DNA from: Streptomyces noursei
GTDB taxonomy: Bacteria; Actinomycetota; Actinomycetes; Streptomycetales; Streptomycetaceae
Assembly (NCBI RefSeq): GCF_016917755.1
Contig: NZ_CP070326.1
Span: 8,370,001 to 8,434,000 of the forward strand
Length of the DNA stretch: 64,000 nucleotides
Direction of reading: 5' to 3'
The notes below the pieces were generated by a model. The model saw nothing but the letters and a program-made list of their open reading frames with translations. It was not told where the DNA came from and did no database searches. Both the position numbers and the translations under genes were made by a program. Below are positions 1 through 8,427 of this stretch, piece by piece. Position 1 is the stretch's first letter. Each line of letters begins with the position of its first letter.

Positions 1-2
1 AG

Positions 3-74
3 AACAACGGCACCACCGAACTCGACATCACCGCCACCACCCCCAACGGCGACATCACCGCCCGAAGCCTCTGA
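3..74 (+). CDS. C-terminal end of a protein, possibly DUF4097 beta-repeat family (partial)
   Basis: The window opens inside a reading frame that ends at a TGA at 72-74. The 23 visible residues alternate Thr, Asp, Asn and Gly (NNGTTELDITATT followed by PNGDITARSL). Short beta strands separated by NG turns are typical of the last repeat of DUF4097 adhesin-like proteins, which are common in Streptomyces. The family call rests on this short stretch only, and the function is unknown. Confidence 0.4.
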   Translation, partial: NNGTTELDITATTPNGDITARSL

Positions 75-198
75 CCCGCCCCTCCCTCCCCCGCGTTCGG
101 CGCAAGGGCCACCCTGGGCCGGACCGTCCAGCCCTGAGGGCGCCACGGACCGTCCCATGCGAGTTGTGGAGACTGGGGATGGCGCACGCTCTGGGGCG

Positions 199-525
199 AT
201 GTTCACCTTCGACATCGCTCCCGCCGAGCTCTTCGACGAACGCGCCCGGCAGTTCGCCGCCTGGGGCATTCCCGCCCCGACCGTCTCCCGGGCGCTGGCC
301 GTCGACGCCGGCACCCGGGCGCCCCGTGGCCTACCTGGGCCTGAGCTTCGGCGGCCACTGGGCGGTCGAACTGGCCATACAAGGCGTGGTCGACGCGGCG
401 GTGGACATCGGCGGGCCGACCGGCCGGGCACCACGGTGTGGCTCGTGCCGGGCGCCACCCACTGCGCCGCCGAACACATACGCCCGCTGCCGGCAGCCAC
501 CTGGGTCTGGCTGCTGACGCGACCG
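199..525 (+). pseudogene. Remnant of a FrsA-like (DUF1100) alpha/beta hydrolase
   Basis: Three pieces of one protein lie in two frames. From the ATG at 199 the frame reads MFTFDIAPAELFDERARQF, which resembles the start of FrsA-type esterases. At about 320 homology moves to another frame (YLGLSFGGHWAVELA), containing the G-x-S-x-G nucleophile elbow (Ser in GLSFGG) and the following VVDAAVDIGGP segment. At about 430 it returns to the first frame as TTVWLVPGATHCAAEHI, the segment carrying the catalytic His. Intact relatives have roughly 250 residues between the first two pieces, so there is an internal deletion plus frameshifts. No functional product is expected. Confidence 0.6.
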
Positions 526-609
526 GCCTTCCGCCGCCACCCCACAGCCCGCAGCGCCTGATCCGGCTCGTGAGCGGCCCGATGCACGACGGGCCCGCGC
601 ACTGCCGAC

Positions 610-649
610 GCGGCGATGCGGCGATGCGGCGATGCGGCAACGCGGCGTC
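610..649. repeat. 8-bp tandem repeat (GCGGCGAT)
   Basis: Three exact copies of GCGGCGAT are followed by two degenerate copies. The repeat lies in the noncoding stretch 562-859, where I found no gene I could support. Confidence 0.6.
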
Positions 650-859
650 GGCCGCCGCCGGCTACCGCGACACGGACGCGATCCACACCCCAGACCGGCG
701 CGACATCCGTGCCGTACGGACCGGGCAGGGGGGGCGGCGTCGAACGTCGCGTCCGCCACCGAGCAACTCGGGGTGTTCCCGGAGGTGCTGGCCGAGCACC
801 TGAACCGGCCGGAGGGGGCGCGAGAGCGGCACAGCGAGGCTCGGTGCCGTACCACCGCG

Positions 860-2068
860 TCACCGGTACTGCGGACGCCACTCGAAGAGCAGGATGGTCG
901 CGTCGTCCCGTAGTTGGTTGCGCTGGTAATCGAGGATGGCGTGTGTCAGCAGCCGCAGCACCTCGGCCGGGAGCTGGCCCGCGGCGGAGGAGCGGATGAT
1001 GAATTCGGTGAACCGGCCGAGGCCGAACTCCGCTCCGTCCGCGTCACGAGCCTCCACGACACCGTCGGTGTAGAGCAGGACGCAGTCGCCTGGTTCCAGC
1101 GTGGTCTCGTGCACTTCCCGTGCTGCCGGGGCGAGTTGGCCGGCCAGGCCGATCGGAGGCTGCGGGGGCCTGTCCAACACACCGTCGAGCACTCGCTTGT
1201 CACGGATCAGCAGCGGCGGCGGGTGACCACAGTTGACCCATTGCAGCACCCCGGTGACCGCGTCGAGCCGACACAGCACGCCGGTGCAGAAGTGGTCGGG
1301 CAGCCATTGGGCGAGCGCCTGGTCGACGGAGCCGACCACGTCGACCAGGTCGCCACCGCCGCGGCGGGCGTTCCGCGCCGCCGCCATAGCGACCGAGGTG
1401 GTCAGGCCGGCGATCAGATCGTGCCCCATGGAGTCGAGGATCATGGCGTGCAGCACGTTCTTGACCACCGAGTGGTCATAGGCGTCACCGGCGACGTTGT
1501 ACGCCGGTTCCAGGACCGCGGTCGAGACGCACCTGCTGCTGCCGACGGTATGGGGTGGCAGGAAGGCCCGCAGCATCTCGGTGGGCAACCGCATGGTGGC
1601 GGTGCGGGTGAGGCCGGCGAGCCAGTCGCTGTAGGCGCGCTTGGAGGTGATCAGCATGGCGAACAGATGGGCCAACATCCGGCTACGGCGCATCCGCGCC
1701 CCGTTGAGCGAGGCGGTCCGCACCGCCAGCACGCCCAGCCGCTCCGCACCGTCGATCAAGGGCAGCCAGACGATCACGCCGTCGTCGGCCTCGGCCACCC
1801 GCGAGGAGACCGTGCGGTACGCCCAGCCGGCCGGCGAGCGGTCCACCGGCAGCGGCTCCATGACCTCGTCGAGCGGGATGAGCAGTCGTTGTTGCAGGTC
1901 GACGAGGTAGATCAGTGCAGAGTCCAGGCCGAGGGCCGAGGCGCACCGGTTCGCCAGGGCAGGCAGTTCGAACGGCAGGACCGTCTGTGCCTCGATGATC
2001 AGCTCTTCCAGCCGACTCTCGTCGACGGCTGTGTCCGGACCGGCGGACGTGTGCGGTAGGTCCGACAC
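860..2068 (-). CDS. GAF domain / SpoIIE-type PP2C serine phosphatase
   Basis: About 402 residues. The N-terminal ~150 residues form a GAF-like sensor domain (LPALANRCASALGLDSALIYL, then a strand-rich half ending WLPLIDGAERLGVLAVRT). The C-terminal ~220 residues are a SpoIIE/RsbU-type PPM phosphatase: metal-binding Asp in NVAGDAYD and ILDSMGHD, then VNCGHPPPLLI, LLYTDGVVEARD and RDDATILL. Such proteins usually dephosphorylate anti-anti-sigma factors in sigma-B-like partner-switching networks. The GTG at 2068 has an AGGGG eight bases upstream; an in-frame ATG at 2128 has no obvious ribosome-binding site. No anti-sigma or anti-anti-sigma partner is adjacent, so the target is unknown. Confidence 0.88.
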   Translation of the reverse strand: MSDLPHTSAGPDTAVDESRLEELIIEAQTVLPFELPALANRCASALGLDSALIYLVDLQQRLLIPLDEVMEPLPVDRSPAGWAYRTVSSRVAEADDGVIVWLPLIDGAERLGVLAVRTASLNGARMRRSRMLAHLFAMLITSKRAYSDWLAGLTRTATMRLPTEMLRAFLPPHTVGSSRCVSTAVLEPAYNVAGDAYDHSVVKNVLHAMILDSMGHDLIAGLTTSVAMAAARNARRGGGDLVDVVGSVDQALAQWLPDHFCTGVLCRLDAVTGVLQWVNCGHPPPLLIRDKRVLDGVLDRPPQPPIGLAGQLAPAAREVHETTLEPGDCVLLYTDGVVEARDADGAEFGLGRFTEFIIRSSAAGQLPAEVLRLLTHAILDYQRNQLRDDATILLFEWRPQYR

Positions 2069-2223
2069 AGGGATCACCCCTTCCGTGCCCAGTCTCACAC
2101 CGATCCCCACCGCTCTCACGTCAGGCATGACCGCGCCGGGCGGGGGCGAGAGCTAGGGCCAGGGCAGTTTCCAGGGCGCACCACCATTCCCTAGCTGGTC
2201 GTGATCGGCCCCTGGGGAGGAGC

Positions 2224-2289
2224 GGCCAGGCAATGCAGAAGGTCCCTCCCCGTACGCGGGAAGGGACCTTCTGAATGGAGCGCCTGGCC
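2224..2289. terminator. Large palindrome / strong hairpin in a 576-bp gap
   Basis: The inner stem is AGAAGGTCCCT (2237-2247) with AGGGACCTTCT (2262-2272). After one mismatch it continues for four more pairs around a TACG loop. An outer pair of arms, GGCCAGGC (2224-2231) and GCCTGGCC (2282-2289), flanks it. There is no T-tract, which is normal for Streptomyces terminators. It lies between two genes that both point away from it, so terminator function is not obvious. I found nothing else to annotate in 2069-2644. Confidence 0.5.
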
Positions 2290-2644
2290 GGCCTTGCACC
2301 TGCATCTCCCACCGGATGGTGGACGTCTTTCCTTGGACCACAGACGCATTACTCCTGCCCGCCCACTGTCCGCGGGCCGAAGCTGCGTCATGATCATATC
2401 GGATCGGCGAGACCACTCCGACCACCTCGCCGCTGGGGCGGAATGGCTGTGGCTCCGGGGTGCGGCTGGGCCCACAGCTGACGGCGACGGGCCACGGCCG
2501 GGCCGGCAGGACACCTGCACCCAAGCGCCCAAGCGCCCAACGCTTGCCGCGTGAAGTGAGCCGTTGCGTCGCCCGCTCTCCCCCACCAAACCCGCCACCG
2601 ACCCTGGCAACTCACGCGTCACCCGACACGTAAAAATAGGCACC

Positions 2645-2947
2645 ATGACCGACTACTCCCTTACCATCCCCTTTGCTCGCCTGCGTGCCGCCCTCGACGT
2701 CGCGCTGCGGAACGCCGAAGCGCAGCACGGCGATGCCATCGCGCTGTCCGAGGACTACTTCTGGTCCATCCCCCAGGAAGAGCTCTACGACACGGGACGC
2801 CAGCCGACGGAACTCACCCTCGGCTCACTCGCCCACTCCTGGCAGTCGGTCGAGAAACTGCCTGACGAGCCGGACGAGGCCCTGGACTGTCATCTCGTCT
2901 GGCTTTCCGAGATCCTGCGCACCATCGGCCATGCGCCCCAGAGCTGA
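2645..2947 (+). CDS. Hypothetical protein, 100 aa
   Basis: A short acidic protein beginning MTDYSLTIPFARLRAALD with no signal peptide, membrane segment or motif I recognise. It contains ALSEDYFWSIPQEELYD and TLGSLAHSWQSVEKL, which resembles small Streptomyces proteins often found next to stand-alone ATPase genes. The ATG at 2645 fits the conserved-looking start; a longer in-frame version is possible but its extra residues look noncoding. It ends 56 bp before the AAA ATPase gene on the same strand, so the two may be co-transcribed. Confidence 0.6.
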   Translation: MTDYSLTIPFARLRAALDVALRNAEAQHGDAIALSEDYFWSIPQEELYDTGRQPTELTLGSLAHSWQSVEKLPDEPDEALDCHLVWLSEILRTIGHAPQS

Positions 2948-3003
2948 TCACACACTCGCGCCAAACCACGCACCCTTCGTCCGCCGTATGGGAGACTCGT
3001 CTT

Positions 3004-3711
3004 GTGATTATCGAACATGCGTACGCACATGTGGCCTCGTATGCCCGAGATGAGTGGCCCTGGTCCGTTCCTTGTGTGCGCGGGCTGATGGCGGAAGGGC
3101 TGCGGTTCACCGCGCCTGTGACCTTCCTCGTCGGCGAGAACGGTTCGGGCAAGTCGACCCTGGTCGAGGCCCTCGCAGAGGGATTCGGTCTGGACTCGTG
3201 GGGCGGCTCCCACGACTGGCGTTACGCCAGTCACCGCCCCAAGTCGGTGCTGGGTGAGCGGATCCGTTTCGACGCGACTCCGCGCGGACGCCGCATGCTG
3301 GGCAGTTGGGCCGCCCGCAAGGGGTTCTTCCTGCGCGCCGAGACGGCGCTGGACGCCCTGGACCGAGAAGGGTTCGCGCCGGAGTCGGTCAGTCACGGAG
3401 AGGGCTTCCTCGCGGCATTCCGAGGCAAGTTCCTCCAGCCCGGCCTGTATGTGATGGACGAGCCCGAGGCCGCGCTGTCGTTCGCTTCCTGCCTGGAACT
3501 GCTCGGACACCTCGACCAGCTGGTGAAGAACGGCGGTCAGGTCATCTGCGCCACCCACTCGCCCCTGCTGACCGCACTGCCTGGCGCGGACATCATCGAG
3601 GTCGGCGAGCACGGCATGCGCCGGCTTGCCTGGCACGAACTCACCCTGGTCGACCACTGGCGTCGCTATCTCGCCGACCCGCAGTCCTATCTACGTCACA
3701 TCCTCGACTGA
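3004..3711 (+). CDS. AAA family ATPase (ABC/SMC-like, 235 aa)
   Basis: A compact single-domain ATPase with a Walker A (VGENGSGKST, about residues 43-52), a signature-like SHGEGFLAAF, a Walker B (LYVMDEPEAALS) and an H-loop (ICATHSPLL). The layout matches the small predicted ATPases (COG3910-type, AAA_21/AAA_15) that stand alone without permease or nuclease partners. The GTG at 3004 gives the family-like start (IIEHAYAH). The same-strand 100-residue protein just upstream may be its partner. A soluble ATPase of unknown substrate is the safest reading. Confidence 0.85.
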   Translation: MIIEHAYAHVASYARDEWPWSVPCVRGLMAEGLRFTAPVTFLVGENGSGKSTLVEALAEGFGLDSWGGSHDWRYASHRPKSVLGERIRFDATPRGRRMLGSWAARKGFFLRAETALDALDREGFAPESVSHGEGFLAAFRGKFLQPGLYVMDEPEAALSFASCLELLGHLDQLVKNGGQVICATHSPLLTALPGADIIEVGEHGMRRLAWHELTLVDHWRRYLADPQSYLRHILD

Positions 3712-3774
3712 GACGACAGTCGAGGGGGACCGCCTCGCGAATACGCCGGACGGACACCGGCCCGAGCGTGATTC

Positions 3775-3940
3775 ACGCCGTGTTCGGCGCGTGCCGCTCC
3801 AACAACCATGGCGCCGCGCTCAGGCGCCGCGATGCACCAGGGGCACAGCCGGCCCTTGAACTCCTCGGCCGCGTAGACCGGACCCTTGTCGATGTACCCG
3901 CGTTCCCGCCCGCAGCAGGCGCACGTCGCAACTATCCGGC
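3775..3940 (-). pseudogene. Fragment of a CbrC/UPF0167-family protein
   Basis: On the minus strand an open stretch reads TCACCGRERGYIDKGPVYA, then AEEFKGRLCPWCIAAPE. This is the characteristic Cys-rich core of CbrC (UPF0167) proteins: CxCC, Y-x-GPVYA and LCPWCIA. The N-terminal part is absent, the sequence past CPWCIA no longer resembles the family, and I see no start codon. The fragment is wedged between the AAA ATPase and the acetyltransferase and slightly overlaps the 3' end of the latter. Confidence 0.65.
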
Positions 3941-4546
3941 ATGGCCGGCTTCTCCCAGGCGAGCAGCCAGGTTGTGCTTGGCCTCAGGCCACTCGTCGGC
4001 GAGGATCGAGAAGTACACCGTGTCCCGCCAGGTGCCGTCGGGGCGTCGGTAGTGGCGGCGGAGTACGCCTTCGCGGCGCCCCCCGATACGTGCGATCGCG
4101 GCCTGGGAACGGTGATTGAGATGGTCGGTCTTCAACTGCACGCGCTCCATGCCCAGGTCTTCGAAGGCGTGGGTGAGCAGGAGCAGCTTCGACTCGGTAT
4201 TGACGGCGGTGCGCCAGTATGCGCGCCCGTACCACGTCCAGCCGATCTCCAGTCGTTCGTCGTCCACGTCGATGTCCATGTACGTGGTCCAGCCGATGGC
4301 CTTGTCGGTGGCACGGTGGATGACCGCAAAGGGAACGTAGACGCCCCGCTCGGCGGCCTCAAGCACAGTGGCGAGCTTCTCGCCCAGCTCCACCTGTGTC
4401 CGTGGCACCGGCCCACCCAGCCACCGCCACAGCTCCTCGTCGCCGCCCCCCGCCTCGAAGAGTTCACCGAGATGGTTCATCGCCAGCGGCTCCAGGCGTA
4501 CTTGGCGGCCGGTGAGCGTGACGGGCAGCGGAGTCTGAGCAGGCAT
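3932..4546 (-). CDS. GNAT family N-acetyltransferase (RimJ/RimL type)
   Basis: About 204 residues. It starts with TLTGRQVRLEPLAMNHLGEL, the usual opening of RimJ/RimL-like acetyltransferases. Then come IGWTTYMDIDVDDERLEIGW and the acetyl-CoA-binding half (NTESKLLLLTHAFEDLGMER, then ARIGGRREGVLRRH). The length matches the family. I chose the ATG at 4546 because the family homology starts right after it; an upstream in-frame ATG at 4633 would add 29 unconserved-looking residues and cover the inverted repeat at 4573-4599. Substrate unknown. Confidence 0.85.
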   Translation of the reverse strand: MPAQTPLPVTLTGRQVRLEPLAMNHLGELFEAGGGDEELWRWLGGPVPRTQVELGEKLATVLEAAERGVYVPFAVIHRATDKAIGWTTYMDIDVDDERLEIGWTWYGRAYWRTAVNTESKLLLLTHAFEDLGMERVQLKTDHLNHRSQAAIARIGGRREGVLRRHYRRPDGTWRDTVYFSILADEWPEAKHNLAARLGEAGHAG

Positions 4547-4572
4547 GGACCGGAAGGTATCGGGGCGTTGTG

Positions 4573-4599
4573 CCTGGGACAAGTCAATTCTGTCCCAGG
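4573..4599. promoter_or_regulatory. Inverted repeat upstream of the GNAT gene
   Basis: CCTGGGACA and TGTCCCAGG form a perfect 9-bp inverted repeat around a 9-bp spacer. It sits 27 bp upstream of the chosen GNAT start and downstream of the broken gene at 4721-5453. It could be an operator of the acetyltransferase or the terminator of the upstream gene; the A+T-richer spacer and promoter position favour an operator slightly. Confidence 0.4.
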
Positions 4600-4720
4600 T
4601 CGGGTCCGTTGGGCCGGGCGAAGACATCACCATGCACCACGCCGTCTTGTTCCGCCGCGGCGTCCGCTCGTTCCGTCCTCGCCGGTGCTGCCGCGGCGCC
4701 GCAATGGTTCTCGCTGAGTG

Positions 4721-5453
4721 TCAGGCCCTCAGCGCGTGCCGGACGAGCCAGGCCCGTTCGGGTTCGTCCTCGCCGCCGGGCCAGGAGGCGACGAGGTCGC
4801 GTACGAGGTCGCGATGCTGGTCGATCTGGTCGTCGTGGGTGAGGCCCAGCGCGCCTTCGACCTGGAGGGGCAGGACGTCGGAGTGGGCGGCGCGCAGGAG
4901 CACGGCGGTGACCTGTTGGTCCGGGCACGTCGAACAGGGCGATGACGGCGAGCGTGCGGTCGTCCATGGCAGCCGTGGGGTCGAAGACGAGTTCTTCCAG
5001 GGCGGCGACGACTCGGGCGTCCGGCTCTTCCCATCGGTCGAGGCAGTTCTGCGCCGCGCGGATCGCACGCTCGCGGACCAGCGCTTCGGCGTCACGGCGT
5101 CGGAGCGCGGTCGTGAGCAGAATGGCGTCCTCGGGCCCGGCGAGCAGCGCCAGGACGTCCAGCGCGCTGGCGTGACTGGCTCCGGCGCCGGTCTCCCGGC
5201 TGACCCGCACCGTTGACGGCGACAGCGTCAGGAGCTGGCGGGCGAGAGCAAGGACGTTGGGATGGAGCGCCTCGTCGTCCAGGTCGAACCGGGTGAGCCC
5301 CTCGTCGTCGCAGAAGTGGTCCAGCGCGATGGCCACCATCGGGACGAGCCCGCTGTACAGCATGGTTCGAAATGCCTGGCGATGGGCTCGCCGGCTGGTG
5401 GCAGCGGCGCGGTCGAAGAAGTCAAGGGCGGTCCCACGGGCGACGCCTGCCAC
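4721..5453 (-). pseudogene. Frameshifted alpha-helical (HEAT-like) hypothetical protein
   Basis: The 5' part reads FFDRAAATSRRAHRQAF, FRTMLYSGLVPMVAIALDHF, and helical repeats such as DVLALLAGPEDAILLTTALR. At about 4922-4932, after VIALFDVP, the frame is lost and a second frame continues as QQVTAVLLRAAHSDVLPLQV and ends WLVRHALRA. Joined, the two halves make one helical-repeat protein of roughly 240 residues, so a small indel split it. A sequencing error is possible. Function unknown. The GTG start at 5453 is approximate. Confidence 0.55.
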
Positions 5454-5659
5454 CTCAATCCCGCCAGAGACCTGAACTGCGTTGATTTCGCGCAGTGTTC
5501 GGCAACTTCTTCGACGATGCGTCCACGTGCGCTGCGTGCGGACCGCTGACCGGCCCGTCATGCTCCCGCGCCGGACCGACGGTCATCCACGTACGCGTCC
5601 CGATCGCCCGATCGCCCGGGACGAAGACATACGAAGGCATACGAAGGCATCCAGAAACA

Positions 5660-5699
5660 GACAGCCGCCGGACGGGTCATTGCCCATCCGACGGCTGTC
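5660..5699. terminator. Hairpin terminator downstream of the APC permease
   Basis: GACAGCCG (5660-5667) pairs with CGGCTGTC (5692-5699). After one mismatch the stem continues CGGA/TCCG, then GGG/CCC around a TCATTG loop. It begins 14 bp past the permease stop codon on the minus strand, the expected position for its terminator. Confidence 0.75.
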
Positions 5700-5712
5700 C
5701 GAGCGAGTTGTC

Positions 5713-7374
5713 TCAGGAGACCACGGCTTCGCGCTCCCCGGATCGCTGGCCAGGCAGGACGGTCAGTTCCGCCTCGGGCTCGGTGGCGAGCGTGAGGTCG
5801 GAATCCGTCAGGCCGGCGCGATCGGCCTGGACGCCGGCGCGCACCGCCCAGAAGTAGAAGCCCAGGGCCGACACACCGACCAGGGCGATGTCCACACCGC
5901 CCGGCAGCACACCGTTGCCGCCGAACTCCTTGCCGCCCAGGGCCGACAGCATCGAGAGCCACAGCAGGAACCCGATCATCCACCAGGCGGCGGCGAACTG
6001 GCGGGACAGGTTCCGCTCGCCTCGGCGGCGCAACACCAGGGCCGCGATCGGTACGGACACCAGGACGAGCAGGGTCACCTTGCCGGTGTTGGGCCACTTC
6101 GACCAGTACAGGGCGCACGCCGCGAAGGCGAAGGTGATCGGGCAGAGCACCGAGGCGGCCGGCAGGCGGAACGGGCGCGGCAGATCCGGCTTGGTCCGGC
6201 GCAGGACGCCCACCGCGATGGGGCCGATCAGGTACGAGACGACCATGGCGGCCGAGACGACACTGGCCAGGGCTTCCCAACTGTGGCCGATGGTGAGCAG
6301 CAGGACCACGGAGAAGCCGAGGTTGAGCCACATCGCGGGGCGGGCGGTGCCGTAGCGGGGGTGCACCTCGGCGATCTTCTTGGGGAAGAAACCGGTCTCC
6401 GCCAGGTTCTGCGCCAGGAACGAGGCAGAGGCCACGTTGGCGATGTTGGCACCGCACGGCGAGATGAAGGCGCCGAACTGGACCAGGGTGGCGACCCAGT
6501 GCAGCATCAGGAGCTTGGCCAGGTCGGCGAAGGGGGAGGCGAAGTTGATCCCATGCCACCCGCCTGCCGCGGCGAGCTTCTCCGGCGGTACCGAGCCGAG
6601 GAAGGCGACCTGCAGCGCGAGGTAGATCACCAGTCCCAGGGAGAGCGCGCCGACCAGGGCGAGCGGGATGGCTCGGCCGGGGTTCCGGGCGGCACCGCCG
6701 AGGTTGACGACGGCCTGGAAGCCGTTGAAGGCGAAGACGACGCCCGAGGTGGTGACGGCCGTCATCACGGCGGACCAGCCGTTGGGCGCGAAGCCGCCGT
6801 GGCCGGTGAAGTTGCCGGGGTGGAAGCCGGAGGCGATCAGCGCGGCGACGACGAGCACCGGGATGGCGAACTTCACCAGGGTCAGCACCGTATTGGCCCG
6901 GGCCAGCAGCGCGACCGACCAGTAGCAGGCGAACCACAGGACGAAGGTCAGGAACAGGGCCATCGCCATGCCGGAGGCCGTGAGGCTGCCGTCGGAGACG
7001 AGCCCCCTGGCCCAGTCGTAATTCCAGGAGGACATGTACTGGGTGCCCGCGATGGACTCGATCGGGATCAGGGAGGCGACCCCGATCCACACCGCCCAGC
7101 CGCTGACGAAACCGAGCACCGGGCCGTGGGAGATCGATCCGAAGCGCGCCATGGCGCCGGGCAGCGGGTAGGCGGCCCCGACCTCGGCGTACGACATGGC
7201 GATCATGCCGATGAAGACGGCCCCGACGACCCAGGCGACCAGCGCCGCGGGCCCTGCGACCTGTGCGGCCTGACCGGCCCCGAAGAGCCAGCCGGAGCCG
7301 AAAATGGACCCCAGCCCAATCATGATCAAGGCGAAAAGGCTGAGGTTCTTTGTGCTGGCCGCGCTCATGTCCAT
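5713..7374 (-). CDS. APC family amino-acid permease
   Basis: About 553 residues with roughly 12-14 hydrophobic segments. The first helix carries the APC signature IGLGSIFGSGWLFG. Later landmarks are MSYAEVGAAYPLPGAMARF (TM2-3), TTSGVVFAFNGFQAVVNLGG (TM6 region) and SPCGANIANVASASFLAQNL (TM8). This fits APC-superfamily amino-acid transporters in the inner membrane; the substrate cannot be read from sequence. I chose ATG 7374 (MDMSAASTKN); a GTG at 7416 would add 14 residues. It is flanked by its own terminator and a 361-bp gap, so it is probably monocistronic. Confidence 0.9.
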   Translation of the reverse strand: MDMSAASTKNLSLFALIMIGLGSIFGSGWLFGAGQAAQVAGPAALVAWVVGAVFIGMIAMSYAEVGAAYPLPGAMARFGSISHGPVLGFVSGWAVWIGVASLIPIESIAGTQYMSSWNYDWARGLVSDGSLTASGMAMALFLTFVLWFACYWSVALLARANTVLTLVKFAIPVLVVAALIASGFHPGNFTGHGGFAPNGWSAVMTAVTTSGVVFAFNGFQAVVNLGGAARNPGRAIPLALVGALSLGLVIYLALQVAFLGSVPPEKLAAAGGWHGINFASPFADLAKLLMLHWVATLVQFGAFISPCGANIANVASASFLAQNLAETGFFPKKIAEVHPRYGTARPAMWLNLGFSVVLLLTIGHSWEALASVVSAAMVVSYLIGPIAVGVLRRTKPDLPRPFRLPAASVLCPITFAFAACALYWSKWPNTGKVTLLVLVSVPIAALVLRRRGERNLSRQFAAAWWMIGFLLWLSMLSALGGKEFGGNGVLPGGVDIALVGVSALGFYFWAVRAGVQADRAGLTDSDLTLATEPEAELTVLPGQRSGEREAVVS

Positions 7375-7416
7375 GGCGGACTGTGTCCGTTCTGCCGTGC
7401 GAAGAGATCCGGACAC

Positions 7417-7735
7417 ACCCTAAGTGAACTTTTTGGTCAATCTTTCATCCGCTCGGCCTCCGGCCACCGATCACGGTCCTGGTGGCGGAGGTCGCCGTCC
7501 GGCTGTGCGCGGGGGCGGCCGGCCCACTTCAGGGCGGCCGGAATCGGCCGATCCGTCTCAACGAGCCGAGTCGACGCGGGCCATCGGGATGGGATCTCCA
7601 CGCCCAGCCGGCGAGCGGCCGTCTCGGCGAAGCCAGTCACCCCTGGTCGGCAGCCCGCAGTCGACTGGCGTCAGTGGGACCAGACACTCACTACGAGGCG
7701 GCCGGCGGGGTGGCGCGGATTGCCCGGTGACCGCG
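7417..7735. other. Intergenic region with no supported gene
   Basis: Between the permease start and the ArsR-like gene's stop. A 67-codon minus-strand frame (7437-7640, GTG start, MTGFAETAARRLGVEIP) is open and has acceptable codon bias, but I recognise no family and no good ribosome-binding site. I do not call it a gene. Confidence 0.4.
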
Positions 7736-8362
7736 TCACTCTCCATCGGCCCGCCCAGCCACCTGTGCCTGTCCCTCCGTATGTGCCTGCCCATCGGCCC
7801 CGCTGCGGCCGTCGGGGTGCTCTTCGCAGCTGACTGGTTCCTCGGCCGGGAAGAAGATCGGGCTCATCAGGTGGGGCCTACGGCCCGGCGCCGGCCCGTT
7901 GCCCGCGCGCGACGCGAAGGAATGACGCAACTCATCGATCATTTCGGCGAGTTCGTCGGGACTGAGCCAGTAGACGCCCTGCCGATAGCCCACGGAGTCG
8001 GCGAACGGCGCGGCTCCTGGCCGGTCGAGGTAGGCGTTGAACTCGGCGAGCAGGACGGCCATGGCGGCGGCGAACCCGCGGCGGTGGTCGTCCAGGGACA
8101 TCGACGCTCCCGCCTCGGGGGTGATCGCCATCCGGTCCCGGCGGAGCCGGTAGCGCCGCTCCACCGCGCCGCGCACCCGTTGCTCGCCCGCCACCTCCAG
8201 CACTCCACCCTCGGCCAGTAGACCGACGTGTCGGTACACGGTGGACTTGGGGACATCGCGCAGCATCGCGCACAACTCGACGGCGGAGCAGGTCCGCCCG
8301 CCGGACATGGCATGGGTGATGCGCAGTCGCACCGGGTGCAGCAGCAGGTCGAGGGTGTCCAC
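7736..8362 (-). CDS. ArsR-like helix-turn-helix transcriptional regulator
   Basis: 208 residues. The first ~75 form a winged helix of the ArsR/HTH_20 class (LLLHPVRLRITHAMSGGRTC, then ELCAMLRDVPKSTVYRHVGL, LLAEGGVLEVAGEQRVRGAV). A helical ~90-residue effector or dimer domain follows, then a low-complexity charged tail. It is divergent from the erythromycin-esterase-family gene at 8428 with only 65 bp between starts, so it is very likely its regulator and autoregulated. GTG at 8362 is preceded by AGGGA. An inverted repeat at 8389-8427 is a candidate operator. Confidence 0.85.
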   Translation of the reverse strand: MDTLDLLLHPVRLRITHAMSGGRTCSAVELCAMLRDVPKSTVYRHVGLLAEGGVLEVAGEQRVRGAVERRYRLRRDRMAITPEAGASMSLDDHRRGFAAAMAVLLAEFNAYLDRPGAAPFADSVGYRQGVYWLSPDELAEMIDELRHSFASRAGNGPAPGRRPHLMSPIFFPAEEPVSCEEHPDGRSGADGQAHTEGQAQVAGRADGE

Positions 8363-8388
8363 TCCCTAATGCTCCCATACCTGGTACC

Positions 8389-8427
8389 GTTCCCAAAGTT
8401 GAGAACTCATGAAGGGGGCATGGGAAC
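8389..8427. promoter_or_regulatory. Inverted repeat in the ArsR-like/Ere divergent promoter
   Basis: GTTCCCA (8389-8395) and TGGGAAC (8421-8427) are perfect inverted copies spaced 25 bp apart. The right copy abuts the ATG at 8428 and the left lies 27 bp from the regulator's start. A repressor bound here could control both genes; this is inference from position. Confidence 0.4.

Noticed and set aside
632..913. Plus frame with EQLGVFPEVLAEHLNRPE, considered as a dehydrogenase fragment
   Set aside because: Only a short protein-like stretch; not enough to name a family.
2275..2481. Possible tRNA-like or intron-like remnant in the empty gap
   Set aside because: Sequence such as GGCCTTGCACCTGCATCTCC looked suggestive, but no cloverleaf, T-loop GGTTCGA or intron domain could be found.
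7437..7640. 67-codon minus frame between the permease and ArsR-like gene
   Set aside because: No recognised family, no ribosome-binding site; a transposase remnant was considered but no inverted terminal repeats were seen.
5482..7833. A 783-codon plus-strand frame opposite the APC permease
   Set aside because: Composition is Gly/Arg/Glu/Asp-rich, typical of antisense shadows in high-GC DNA; the minus strand carries a clear transporter.
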